Assembly: GCF_004027225.2 (NCBI RefSeq) | Contig: NC_044288.2 | Span: 4,432,719 to 4,496,718 of the forward strand | DNA from: Strigops habroptila | Lineage: Eukaryota; Chordata; Aves; Psittaciformes; Psittacidae | DNA: 64,000 nucleotides | Direction of reading: 5' to 3' | Part shown: positions 39,161-51,148 of the stretch, one piece after another | Layout: each line of letters starts with the position of its first letter | How positions within the stretch are numbered: the first letter of the stretch is position 1 | Made by a program: the position numbers and the translations under genes | Notes under the pieces: generated by a model | Seen by the model: only the letters and a program-made list of their open reading frames with translations | Databases searched by the model: none | Told to the model about the DNA's origin: nothing

Positions 39161-41811
39161 CACCCCAAAAGCTTACAGTGTAAAATATACAGACTCCCTC
39201 CCACTCCTCCCACTCCTGGTGGCTGGGTGCATTGGGATGAAGGCAGCGGCATCACTCCATGGTTCAGCATGGTCCAGCCTAGGAGTGAGGGCTCTTGGCC
39301 ACCCTTCAGAGCCCCCACTTGCCCCCGACTCGTCCCCTGGCTTGGGCATGTCTGGGTGCCTAGATATCCACCCAAGCGTGCCCAGGTGCCAAACATCTCA
39401 GTACCCAGCTCAGCCCTGAGACTCACCAGCATCCTCCTCCCCACCCCTGCATTTTTCTCCTCTGCTTCCTAGTCTGGAAGGTGGCTTCAGAGCCACCCAA
39501 CTGGGTCAGGATGGAAAGAAAACAGCCAGAAAATGATGTGCACCTCAACACAACATGCTTTGGGATACTTCAGTCGGTCTCCTACCTCTTCCAGACTGCT
39601 CCAAGAATGCAGCTGGGATTGAAAAGGCTCTTCTCTCCTCGCCAGGGGCTGTTCTCTTTGCTGCCTCTTAAAGCAAAGGCATTCAGTCATGCTAGGACTG
39701 TGCATCGCAGGGCTCCGTTAGGGTTTTACCCTGCTGGAGAGACAGCTGAACATTTTCCATCAAACTTATTTTCAGCCAAGACTGATCTTCATCAACACAG
39801 GAAGCAGTGAATGTCTTGGGGGAGGCTCAAAAGGTCAGAATCTCATTAAGAAAATCAGCCTGAAATAAAATAAACCCAACACAAACCAGTGAGAGGAATC
39901 TCAGTTCGGGTTTTGATAAAAACCCGGGTGAATCTTGCAGAAAACCCTCTGTAGAAACATTTGTTGGGAGCCTATATAAATTGCTGCTGTGAATGTGGGA
40001 GCTGGCCCAGCTCCACAGCAAAGCCTAATAGACATGTTTCCTTCATTTGTTTGCTTGAAGCGCCTCGGGGCTGTCCTAGAGGCAGAGGATGCATTGAGAT
40101 AACATACAGCTTCATTAGTGCCTCTGCTCATTAACCCAGACCTGCCAGTGATGCGGCACCTCTAATCTGTGCCAGTGGTGCAAGGGGGTGCAGCAGCAGC
40201 CCCCCAGCACTTGCAGACAAAGCTGTTGCAGCACCCTGAGGACAGCCCCTGCCCACCTCACCTGCCCCTTACGGAGGCTTGGGGTCCTCTCTGGTCCCCA
40301 GTGTGCTCCGGCTGCACTTATCAGTGGGGAGATAGGGATGCTCGTGCCCCAGGTCAGAGGCTAATGAAGGGGGTTTGGTGCTGAGAATGAGGAGGAAAAG
40401 CGAGAAGGCTGAGAATTAAATTGGGGACAGAAGTTAGGGGCTCTCTGGGTTTAGGAAACACAGCACCAGATGTCACTCAATCTGCACCCCCTGCCAGAAG
40501 AAACCAATCCTCCTAATCAGAGGTGTCTGTTTGCAGGGATTAAGCGGAGATCAGGCCGTCTGAGGATCTTACTGTCTTTCCTGAAGAGGTCCTGGTTATT
40601 TAAAGAAGCCTAATTTGCTGTCCTCATTACCAGGGGCTGGATGACATTGCACAGAGCCCATGCTAAGTCCTTGCTCAGTGTATCTGTGCTCTGTTGGGGT
40701 GACACATCCAGAGCTGAGACCAGCGTTGCCTGCACCTGTGGCCATGGTAGAGAGGGGGTTCCTCTGGGCTGGCTGTTGAATCCCTTTCGAAGTTTCAAGA
40801 AGACCATTTGCCTGTATCAACCAGCACACAACCCTGCTGGGGTGCTCCTGACAGTCTCCCCTCTCCAGGCATGCTCTTGCAGCTGAGGATGTCAAAACTT
40901 TCTGGAGATACCCTGCAAAGAGCAAGTAACCCCCTTTTGAGAGTCCTCTGCAGCAACCCCTCCTCATCTCACTTCCTCATGGCACAGGGCTTGTGAGCAA
41001 AGTGACTCAGTACTGACACCTTCTGCACTTGGCTGCAGAGACAGGTTCATTCTTCCCAGGGCCAAGAAATTCAGAGGCAGGTCCTGTTTATTAGGACACT
41101 TTGATTGGATTCCCTTTATCCACCTCTGTGTTGTCTAGCACACAGAGTACAGAGGTTCATGGGGAAGAGGGCTTCCTATCTTTTCTACTAGAGGCTGATG
41201 GGGTCTGGTACCAATCAGATGCTGAATACACAGTTTATCTTATGTTGGCTACTCCAGGAAAGACTATAAAAGATGATACTTTACACGCAGTTTTTTTCAC
41301 TCTTCAAATAACCTGCTTCACCCTGAGAAGGAGCTGCGTAAAGTGATGAAGTGCAGCCCCAAGATGAGGGTCCAGAAGGGAATGGGGAAGGCAGTCACCA
41401 CCCCCGTGGCAGGGCCAGGGCTTTCCTGGGGTGACCTGAGGCTGGAAGAGGCTGTGCTGGGAGATGCTCGCCATGCTAAGTGGTCTCCTTCCTCCTCCTG
41501 GGCATCAGTGGGTGAGCCGCAGCTTGTCTGTGGGTACTGCATCTCACCCCAACTGCTAAAGGACAAGAAGAGTGTGAGATACCTCCCAGTTCACCCCCCA
41601 GAACCTCCCTCCTTTCCTGTAGTGGGCAAGGAAAAGAAATAGCACTGGAAAATTAGAAGCTTTGGAAGTGTATCCCTCCCCTGAGGACCCTGCTCCCCCC
41701 TGCCAGGGTCACGCCGGTCTCATCACCAAAATAAGGGAATAACCCAGACCCTCCATGGCTGTAGAATGACTAAGAGCTGTGGAGCACCCAGCCCCTACTG
41801 GCATAGCAGAG
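39161..41811. other. Gene-free stretch
   Basis: No exon, RNA gene or transposon is recognised. Composition becomes GC-richer from 39.2 kb. Open frames around 39.1-39.8 and 40.6-41.0 kb lie on both strands over the same bases and look like chance frames. Confidence 0.45.
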
Positions 41812-42088
41812 TTATAGAATGGTTTGGGTTGGCAAGGACCTTAAGGTCATCCAGTTCCAACCCCCTGCCATGGGCAGGGACGCCTCACCCTAGACCGTGT
41901 CACCCAAGGCTCTACCCAACCTGGCCTTGACCACTGCCAGGGATGGGGCAGCCACAGCTTCTCTGGGCACCCTGTGCCAGCGCCTCAGCACCCTCACAGG
42001 GAAGAGCTTCTGGCTTATGTCTAACCTGAACTTCCCCTGTTTCAGTTTGAAACCATCACCCCTTGTCCTATTGCTACAGTCCCTGCTG
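41812..42088 (-). mobile_element. CR1: CR1 LINE, 3' ~277 bp, antisense
   Basis: An antisense CR1 end, starting with TTATAGAATGGTTTGGGTTGG and AAGGACCTTAAGGTCATCCAG. The stem-loop follows (CCCTGCC-ATG-GGCAGGG on this strand), then GGGATGGGGCAGCCACAGC, GGCACCCTGTGCCAGCGCC and CCATCACCCCTTGTCCTATTGCTACAGTCCCTGC. It extends about 80 bases further 5' (in element sense) than most copies. Confidence 0.95.
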
Positions 42089-45000
42089 ATATAGAGGTTT
42101 GGCTGTAAATAACAGTTGAAAGACTGGTTCAGAGCTGGTCCCACTCACCAGTGCGAAGCAGAAATAGCTCCTGTGCTATCATTCCTCCAAGACTTTATTT
42201 TGTTCCCCTGGGTGTAAATGATTAATGAAGGATATTGTGGAAAGCAGATGTACTGTTGCCACAGTAACTGAGACAAGTGGCGGGCAAGGTTTGTGCACAT
42301 GGTGAATACTGAAGCAATGATCTTCGTGTTGTAGTTATTTTAGCCTTCATAAGATTCTGGTTAATTATTAACACCCTAAGGTCCTAACTTGGAGGAATAT
42401 TTATAAGTGAGGGTGAGTTCATAACGAATCCCTTTCAGTTTTTTCTCCCTATACCCTTCTTTCCCTGCACACCAGTATGATTGTATCTCCCTAATATCTC
42501 CACTATTTCACTTTCGATCACAGTAACCTATTACCATCTTTAATGTTTATAAAGGGTAATAATGCAGAAGAAAACGTGAGCATGGAGATGATTCATGGTC
42601 ACTCATCCGCAGCAGCATCTCCTTGCTCTATAACCTGCTGTTTCCCTCCAGTTTCTAGGGTCTGTCTTTGGCTGACAGTGAGGAAGAGCCAGTCTGTGTC
42701 ACCAGTTCCCAGCCTCCTCCACAGAGCAGCAGTGTCTGGTGTGGTGGTGGCCCTGCCACTCTGGGAGACCTGTCACTTCTCATGGACAACTGTCACCATC
42801 CGCACCCCAGCAAAGGCTCTGGGCTTTTCAAGGGACTGCGTCCCAGGATTTTGCTGCTTGCTGCCTGAGCTGACCATGGATAGCACTGGGAGAGAAGCAG
42901 AGGGATGGGATCGATTGGAAAGAGCTTAAATGAAAACAAAAGAGCAACTGCTGCCCCACTCCTCTGCTGCAGAACCCCGGTGCTGCTAAAAGCAAGAGGC
43001 AGGGCTGAGTCTCATTGCTCCAATGAACCAGCAGGTACCAGGAAATTGGCACTTCTAAGTGACTAAACCAGACCTCACCTTCTTCCAAAAAGTAGGGGTC
43101 TTCCATCATGCAGCATCATTCTCTCCTTTGCTGACCCCAAAACACCTGGCCAGTCTGGCAGCTGGCCCCAGAGATGGGCTGTTGAGGAGAAAGCCTGGCT
43201 GGACCTGCTCAGAGCACAGCACCAACCAGCTATGGGATTGGGGGATCATGCCTGATGCTGCTCTCATCCATTGAGCTCACAGTGGGACATGCTGATGGGG
43301 TCTCAGTGAGGTCTTGGTTTATAGATAGGGGAAACTGAGGCAGAGACAAGCAGTGCTTTTTTCTCAAGGCCTCACAAGAAGGGCACGCCAGAGCTGGGAA
43401 CTCTTTCTTCCCATGGGAATCACCAGGGTTGGACACATCCACAATGCCAAGGAGAAGTCACATCCCTGGAAAGTCATCAGAAGCTTTCCTTCACTCCCAC
43501 ATCTCCACACTCAAGACTGACGCTCAGAGCTGACATATCACGGACCCCACTGGCCTTTCCCTGCCCCATCCCTTTCACATCCTCCCTTTGTGCCTCCTCT
43601 CCTGGTGACCTGCTCCTCAGCAAGACCCTCTCAAAGCCTGGTAGACCTGGTTAGGCAGAAGGGAAGGCCCCCTGTGCTTCCTCTTCCTCCAGCATGGTCC
43701 ACCAGCCTCCTCCTCTAGCCTTGCCCCACACTGTACCCACTGATGGTCCTGTCGTCTCATGCTTGTGAAGGTCGGGTCCACTCTGAGGGTGCATTCTGTT
43801 CTTCATGTACTTAGAAATCGCCAGCTGATGCTGTTCTCTAGAGCAGATGCTTTTCTCTGGAAGCAGCAGTCACATTGCACTCCCAAACACATTAAGTGAA
43901 GGTTGAGAACTAAAACTGAAGGGCATGTTGGCTGGTCACAAATGGAGGGATCTGGGAGTCCTGCCAGCAGCAGAGGGGCTAATAGGATGGCTGGGCTTCT
44001 GCTGTGCATGGTGCTCAGGGAGAGACAGATGGTTTGGGAGCTCCAGGCTCCTGATTTATTCTGCTTACGAACCTCAGCACTACCCACCTTTGTCCCCAGG
44101 ACATTGATGCTGGTCTGCAGGACCAGCCAGGACCAGCCAGTGATGGGAGAGCAGGACCATGTGAGACAAAGGCTGGGATGGAGGAAGCTTTATGGGTCGA
44201 AAGGGAGCAGTGGCTCGCACTACACAGTGCCTGCCCTGTTTAAAACACTAGGAAAGCCACACTGCATGATGAACCACTGAGGCTGCTGCACACCCCAATC
44301 CTGCTGCCTGGCACATGGGGTGATGAGCATGGCCCATTCCTACCTGAGGACTCACACCAGTGTTTGCTTATGCACATGGAGTGATGAGGACTGATGGCAG
44401 CATGGTGAGCAAGGAGCTGCCCACAGGGTTAGATCCTGCAGTGAACAATTCCAGGGGCTCCAGCACAGCTGGATTAGCCAGTCAGCTAAATAATTCCTGG
44501 CCATTCTATGCTGTTAAAGCTATATTCCTGGTGACCAAGCACCAGTATGTCTAGGAAGTGGAGTCCTGCAGTCCCTAAGCCTTTCTCTTAGGGTTGTAAG
44601 GACACTGGACCTGCTCACAAAGAGCAAGAGCTATGCACATGGCCCCAGCTCCTCCAGGTGACAGTGGTCAGACGTGCAAGAGCCCTGTGGTAGCAGATGC
44701 AGAACATTTCCTTCTATGTTAAGCCTCAATCCAATCTCTGAAGATCAGCTTAAATGATATTGACTTAAACCCTGAACACCCCTTCTGTATTTCTCATTGC
44801 TGTCTATCACAACAACAGGGTATCCCACATGTGCACAAAAATTTTCACTTCCTTTTAGGAATCTTCCTAAATTCTTGTCCTTAAAATTCAAAAGTAGGTG
44901 GGGTTGTTAATGGCTTCCAGAAAACTGCAGAAGATCAGAATGAAGAACAGCACTTCTCAGGATGGGATCTTTCTTATGCTTAGGCACAGAAAACGCCTTT

Positions 45001-45321
45001 TCTGTGAGTGATGTTAGAAAACGTGGCACGAAAGGTCACTCAGAAAGACACACACAAAGAAAACATCAGAGGATCTATTTTAAACCCTTCACCACTTGTT
45101 CCTTATTTCTCCATGAAGGCATTGCCAAGCTGGGCTGAGCCACCAGTACATGATGTACAAATTGCCTCTGGCAGTCAGGTGGATCAGGGACAGCAAGAAG
45201 AGCTGGTAACCTCCAACTGGCCTTTGCTCCTCCATCTGTGCCTGTATTTCCAGGCTATGAGAAGGATGGAGGGACCTCATGGATCCATGGCTAGTCTCAG
45301 TGCACCAGGGTCCAACCATAT
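42089..45321. other. Gene-free stretch
   Basis: No exon is supported. A small tandem duplication of AGGACCAGCC lies at about 44120-44140. Positions 42.2-42.55 kb are AT-rich without recognisable structure. Confidence 0.45.
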
Positions 45322-45871
45322 CGTCTCCTGCCCATGAGACCCTCCCGCTGCATTCCTGCATCCAGCTCTGGGGCAACAACACAAGAGGGACGTGGAGCTG
45401 CTGGAGCAAGTCCAAAGGAGGCCCCGGAGCTGCTGTGAGGGCTGGAGCAGCTCTGCTCTGGAGCCAGGCGGAGAGAGCTGGGCTGGGGCAGCCTGGAGAA
45501 GAGAAGGCTCCTGAAGGGGACACCTTAGAGCAGCTCCAGTGCCTAAAGGGGCTCCAGGAAACCTGGAGAGGGGCTTTGGACAAGGGATGGAGGGACAGGC
45601 CAAGGGGAATGGCTTTAACCTGCCAGAGGGGAGATTGAGATGAGCTCTGAGGCAGAAGCTCTTCCCTGTGAGGGTGCTGAGGCGCTGGCACAGGGTGCCC
45701 AGAGAAGCTGTGGCTGCCCCATCCCTGGCAGTGTTCAAGGCCAGGTTGGACACAGGGGCTTGGAGCAACCTGCTCTAGTGGAAGGTGTCCCTGCCCATGG
45801 CAGGGGTTGGAACTGGAGAAGCTTTAAGGTCCTTTCCGACACAAACCAGTCTGGGATTCTATGGCTCTATG
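45322..45871 (+). mobile_element. CR1: CR1 LINE, longest copy in window (~550 bp)
   Basis: This copy begins near CCTGCCCATGAGACCCTCCC and continues with GCATCCAGCTCTGGGG, GGACGTGGAGCTGCTGGAGC, AGCCTGGAGAAGAGAAGGCT, TTAGAGCAGCTCCAGTGCCT and AATGGCTTTAACCTGCC. It then runs through the common tail with stem-loop and GGGATTCTATGGCTCTATG. It covers the end of CR1 ORF2 and the 3' UTR. A 200-codon antisense frame (45089-45691) is an artefact of this repeat. Confidence 0.96.
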
Positions 45872-48800
45872 CCTATAGGCACCACTTTGTCCTGTCTGGT
45901 GTTATAGACTGGGAGAACCTGGTTGCCCGTGAGGCTAACAAACAGCTCAGAGAGGCAGGGAGCAGCTCCCCTCTCTGCACTTCACCCCCCAACAACATTC
46001 ACATGAATAATTGCAAGAGCCCCATCTCCAGCCAGCAGGCAAAGCCAAGAGCAAGCTGTCAAGATGTCTTTGACAAAGACTTTTTTGTCATGGAAAATGT
46101 GATTTCATCAGAACAGCCTTTTCAGAACAAGTCTCTTTCCTAGAGCTGTGCGAGAACACTGAAGGACCCTGCACAGTGATTCTGTGCTTTCAACCTCCAA
46201 AATATAGGCAATTTGATCGTCTTTTCTTGTCTCTTACATCGTTTCGTATGTTTCAAAAACTGTCCTGGATTTTTTCTCACAAGAAAATGTGTTTCCAGAC
46301 TGCATTGAAGGTAAGAAATAGGAGGGAAGGAAGGTGAAAAGAATAAAGAAAGATTAGCAAAAGCAACATTTTAAAACTCGAATGCTTCCTGAAAAGGTAA
46401 CACATTCAATTTGACATAAACGTGTTCACTTTAACCTACCTGTGTCTCTAAGCAAATGAAAGTCAGACAAAGCACAGCCCTTTCCCTGATTAAGTCATTA
46501 AAATGTGGTGAGAGACAGTGTTTGTCTCCTAAACCGCTCAGTTCAAGACGCTGTTTCGGTGGGAAGAAAAGACAATTTTAAAGCAAGGAAAACCAGGAGT
46601 TCTCTTCAGAAGCCCAAAGCAAAGGAGTGCACCACAGGAGTGGAGCTCAAATGAGCTCAGAAATGCTCAGAGAAGTTGGGGTGAAGCCAAAAAGCCTCTG
46701 GCCGTCGCATGCAGAGGTGGGAAGGGGCTCTGCCCCCTCAATCCCACAGAGATGCTCTTCAATTTACACACCTTTAAGGCACTTCTAAGAGGAGCGTGGG
46801 CTCTGCCCTGGGGCTGGAGCCTGCTCTCATGGGTTATCTCACCTTGCAGAGACACCTTAGAAGTGGCCCTTGGATGCCAGCTAGTCCCAGGCTGGAATTC
46901 CAGACACCATGGGCTGGTCTGAGGTCTGACAGCACGCTGGAGCCCCATCTAGCTACTGGTGGCCTTTCACTGCTGCTACTTTGGCTTCCCACTTGTGCCA
47001 CACAGAGAAAATCCTCCTTCCTGATGTGCTCCTCACCATGCCAGAAGAGGGGACAGGCAGGGAGGAACAGAGAAAGGGGAAGCAGCTAAATAGCATCATG
47101 GAGGTGCTTTCTTTTGGGCCACATGAGCTGCAAGCTCAAAGCCAAGGACAGGGCTGCAGAAAGCTCCATCTGGGGTAGAAATGTGCTGCTTTGCTTCTCT
47201 GTTGCTTGCTCTTGCATCCCTGTTGCCTTCCTCAGTGGGAAAGGCAGCTACCTGCATGACAGCCCAGCTTTTAGAAGACATCCATTAGGTGATGTGTCCT
47301 GCTCATCTATGGGCACAGTCATGGCTTAGCCACAATCCCCTGTGGTGCCAGCAATAGGTGGGATGAGAGCAAGTCCTGCCATCAGCACCTGCATGCATGG
47401 GGCTGGAAACACTTCCCTGTGCTGTTGCACATTGCTTGGGTCTCAGATTGGCCCCAGCTTGCTGTTTCTGTCGTCAACATCTGGCCTCAACTACCTGCCA
47501 GAATGAAAAGGAGCAGAATTTGTCCCTTAAGTCACAAGTTGCCAGGTCTGCATGTTCTGTGTGTCTTGAGTACTGTGTATCAGTGCTGGCTGAGGGCTGA
47601 GGGAGGCACAGGAGGGATGGAACTGGCTGACACTGCACTCAAAGCAGTGTTTTTAAATATTTGCCAAGACAATCCTTCCACTAGCTTAAGGGTTTTACTC
47701 CTGATTTATACCATTAGGAGGGAGGAATTAGAAAGTTACCACTGCAATGAGGAAACGGTGTTATGCTGGCTGTGCCACATCTTTGCAAAAGCTCTTGGAC
47801 CTCAGAGCAATCCTTTGTACACACTTTCTGGCTAAACTAACAGCACCAATTCGGCAAGGGAGCAACTTCCAGCTGCTACCTTAGCAAAGCATGGCAATCA
47901 GTGCCCTTCTCTGTCAGAATAATACTGCACCTCTAAAGTGCTGAGGAATAACACAGCAACTCCAGGAATTAGAACCAAGAGAGGAAAAAAAGGATGAAGG
48001 AAGGAGTCAGGGAGTTATCAGTATCCCCAGCCTGTCTGGGGAAAGGGCACAAAAGGGTCCAAGACTCCCATGAATCTGCCCTTGGCTTCTTTTCCTGGTG
48101 CGTCAGGGCTGGAATTCAAGGCATGTGGTATGTTAGCACTGCAGATACTGGAATGAAAACAGGAAATGTGGAGAGGCTGCAAGCACCCAGCACGCTGGAG
48201 ATAGCCACTGCAGAGCTCTGAGAGAGAAGGAAAAGAGGCATTTGTGCTGCAAAATATGTTCTTCTGAAGGGTTTTCTGTCTGCAGTGCATGTCAGTGCAA
48301 TGGTCCCAATCCCTGCCAGCCCCTTGGTGTGCAGGGAGATGCAGGATTGGGTTTTCTCTGGGCTGGTCAGATCAGGAACACAGCCCCAGCCATTGCTGAT
48401 TGGAAAGGGGCAGAAAGCTTCCCCATCTCATCCAAACCTGGAGCTAGGAGGTATTCTCAGCTTGGCAAGCATGGAAATGATTGTGGAGCTCACAGTACAT
48501 GTCTGCCACCTCCAGCCTTCCCCAAGGGCAGAAACTGCATGGGGCTGGAGTCTTCCTTCTGCGGATGGTGTTTCAACCGCTGCTGCTGCCAGCTATGGTC
48601 ATGGGCTGTCAAATGTGCTCATCTGGAAAAGCAACATGGGAGGAAGGATGTATAGGTCTTAAACAGCAATAGCTCAGCTCCCCAGACACTGGTAGAAAGG
48701 ACTTCACAAACCTCCCAGATGGAACTACAGCACCAGACAGCTCTCCTCCTGTGTCTCCAGCAGGAACAAAGTCCCCTTTCCACAGCTCCAAAGACAGAGT

Positions 48801-49521
48801 TGTGACAGACCCAGTCCAACACAGAGCATGTCCCATCCCGCCCATGCACGGCGCTGGTGAGAGATGGATTGAGCCAGTATCATGCAGCCCTCCACCCATC
48901 TATGGCCGGATGCTGAGGCCATGGGTTAGAAGAGCAGAAACAAACATGAAGAGTCCTGAAGGTTAGGCTCTATGGATTTCAAAATGTCCCTGCTGGGAGA
49001 CATCACAAGGCCATAGCTCATCATTTGTCCATTTCCCATTCAAAGGTGTGTCAGTGTGACTACCGCAGGGCTGGCACAACAGCCTGGCAGGGTGGCAATG
49101 ACATGAATCACTGCAAACCACTGCCCCTTCATTTCACTTGCAGATATAGCCTCTGCATGTGGAGGTATCTGCAGCGTCCAGAGCTAGCTCCCCATGGCAG
49201 GCTTGAGGTGGGAGCTGCTTACCTGAGGTGATGGTTTCCACAGAGATCATGGTTTCAAATGATGGGACACTTACCACTTGGTTACTGTCATGTTTGCAGC
49301 TGCCAGAGCTCTGGGTGAGCTGTGCAAGCTGCTCATGAGTGAAATAAGGTATTGAGACAAGTGTGCACATGGTTCCTTGGGCTCAGGAGAAACAAAAGGT
49401 GAGCTGTGCAGATGGAAGGTTTGAATGATGTGAATGCTGGCTGACCCAAGACACTGTGTCACGCAGAGGATGTTGTTCTGTTTGTCCTTCAACAAACATG
49501 ACAACTTCATGTTCCCCCTGC
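45872..49521. other. Gene-free single-copy DNA
   Basis: No exon, RNA gene or transposon is recognised. Positions 46.15-46.6 kb are AT-rich and repeat-free. Open frames near 48.2-48.7 kb have no recognisable product. No sign of the missing palm and fingers of the gypsy reverse transcriptase was found at 49.0-49.5 kb. Confidence 0.45.
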
Positions 49522-49602
49522 CATGTCCCTGCCCGTGGCAGGGGGGTTGGAACTAGATGGTTTTAAGGTCCTTTCCAACCCTAATCATTCTATGATTCTA
49601 TG
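49522..49602 (+). mobile_element. CR1: CR1 terminal fragment beside the gypsy relic
   Basis: CATGTCCCTGCCCGTGGCAGGG, TTGGAACTAGATGGTTTTAAGG, TCCTTTCCAACCC and ATCATTCTATGATTCTATG form a CR1 3' end cut to about 80 bases. It lies about 230 bases upstream of the first recognisable gypsy pol sequence. It could therefore have inserted within the older element. Confidence 0.92.
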
Positions 49603-49831
49603 TCATGGCTAGTCCACTCCTGGCCTTTCTCCTGCTGTAGCAAGAGCTGATGGTGTATTCATGTGCATTCCATGCTTGTTCCTCTGCTTCCATCCTGTGC
49701 ACTCTGCTCCACAAATACAGTGCTGGGCTTCTGGCAAGGAGAGGAGGATCCTGTCAAAAACTGAGGCCAAGTGGCAGGAATTGAGAAACTGAGACATCTA
49801 CCCAAGAAAACACAGAGAAAAGGCAAAACAC

Positions 49832-50401
49832 GAGGCTCCAGAGCCAAAACTCAAGTGGGCGTTTCAAGCATTCCTTGGATTGCTTAACCTCTAACACAGC
49901 TTCCTATTGCACAGCGCAGCAGGCGCTGGAGCCCTTTGTTGCTTTCCCAACAGGGAAATTGTATGGAGATAAACTCAGCAGCATGCAGAGATCTCCAAGA
50001 ATGTCAAGCAGTTATTGACATCTGATTCAGGGTTCACTCATCTGGGTGAAAAGAGATAATAGAGGACTACCTGTCTGCACCACTTCATGGCATTGAAGGC
50101 ATTCTGAGTCAGGAGATGCCAGGTGGGATGGAGGGCCCTGTTGCTGTGCAAGCACTATGCCATGAGACTATGGGCAAATGGGTAGGGTAAGGAAGCACTC
50201 ATTATGGTTAATGCAATGAAGGTATTCAATAACTATGTCTGTGTTGATGCAATCAAAATCTGCCAGGCTAGAAGCTGTTTCTTGGGTTTCTCTTTAAAAA
50301 CAATCCTACCTTTCCAGGTGTGTTTCATGAATGCTGCAGTGGAGGGCTGTGATCATACTGGTTTACAAGCCAGGGTAACTGATGGCAATGCTGATACACT
50401 G
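49832..50401 (+). pseudogene. Relic: reverse transcriptase end and RNase H
   Basis: The frame opens with EAPEPK (49832-49849), then FLGLLN, matching the 'AP.P....ELQ.FLGL.NYY' connection that follows the polymerase in gypsy elements. NVKQLLTSDS (50000-50029) matches the next conserved block. RNase H follows: GILSQEMPGG in a shifted frame (from 50098), EALIMVNAMKVFNNY (50192-50236), which matches the 'EALA.V....KF..YL' helix, and DGNADTL (50381-50401), which matches the near-invariant 'HGNADALSR' ending of gypsy RNase H. Stops at 49892 (TAA) and further TAA/TAG codons to about 50,060 break it. RNase H degrades the RNA strand during reverse transcription; this copy cannot encode it. Confidence 0.78.
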
Positions 50402-51148
50402 TGTTGGCTGATGCTAAGAACGTGAGGTCATGTCATTCCACCTCCAGATGAAGTGTTTGTAGAACAACTACTCCCTAACTTGCCTATCTTCACTGACCAA
50501 GTTGTGAGAACTACAGCCCTGGTTCCAGTCTGGTGTGTGCTTCAACTGGCTGTATGGTTCAAATCATTTTGACTCATAAATGTGAGTGTTCTGTCCATAA
50601 AGGCTGCTTTAAAAGGAAGCTCTACTGTCACTTCTGATGAACATTTCTTGGTCCTTACTTACAACGCGTCTAAGAACTGTGTATGTGAAGTCATTCCTGA
50701 TGGCCCCAAACCAACCTCACCATGGGGAGATGTGAAGAGGCTTGTCACCTGCCTGAAATGTGCCCAGTGTTTTCATGGGAAGTGTTCAAGAAACCACATC
50801 CACAATCCATATTGTTATTGCTGAGTCCTCCATGGAAAGAGCATTCTAGCTGTGGAGGACATTTACTCAGAATGGTCTGTGGTGACATTGGCTTCACTGC
50901 CAAAACATATTGCAAAAATCTCTACTCTTCGTCATCTGTTTGGGGCTCCTGGACTACTGGCTGCTGTGGTACCTGACAAGTGAGCAAGCAGTCCTTACAT
51001 CTGAGTACTGGACACAGGCAAAATCTGTCTAATTTGATCTGGTCCCAGTTCACTGTGTTATCCTCAAGGAAATGGTCAGGCTGAATGAGTGAAACAGGTT
51101 GATCAGTGTGCCTTAGAGAAGGGAACCATGAGCTGCTCCCTGGGATGA
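50402..51148 (+). pseudogene. Relic: linker, zinc-binding region and integrase core
   Basis: After GHVIPPPDEVFVEQLLPNLP (50426-50485), a typical linker after RNase H, comes the second half of an HHCC zinc region (cysteines at 50750, 50759 and 50768). WEVFKKPH (50776-50799, shifted frame) matches the 'WE.P.KPW' block before the integrase core. The core shows VEDIYSEW (50852-50875; family 'VVDAYSKW'), a TLRHLF helix, VPDK (50969-50980; family 'VSDNG', second catalytic Asp at 50975) and YPQGNGQAE (51059-51085; catalytic Glu at 51083). Asp and Glu are separated by exactly 35 codons, the DD35E spacing. The first catalytic Asp falls in the shifted segment and appears replaced by Leu. Stops at 50423, 50570, 50822, 50981, 51002, 51035, 51086 and 51146 are all TGA. 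Confidence 0.82.

Noticed and set aside
45089..45691. Longest open frame of the window (200 codons, minus)
   Set aside because: It is largely the antisense of the CR1 copy at 45,322-45,871; no independent coding evidence.
49002..49510. Search for the gypsy polymerase palm upstream of the relic
   Set aside because: No Y-x-D-D box or flanking blocks were found; not claimed.
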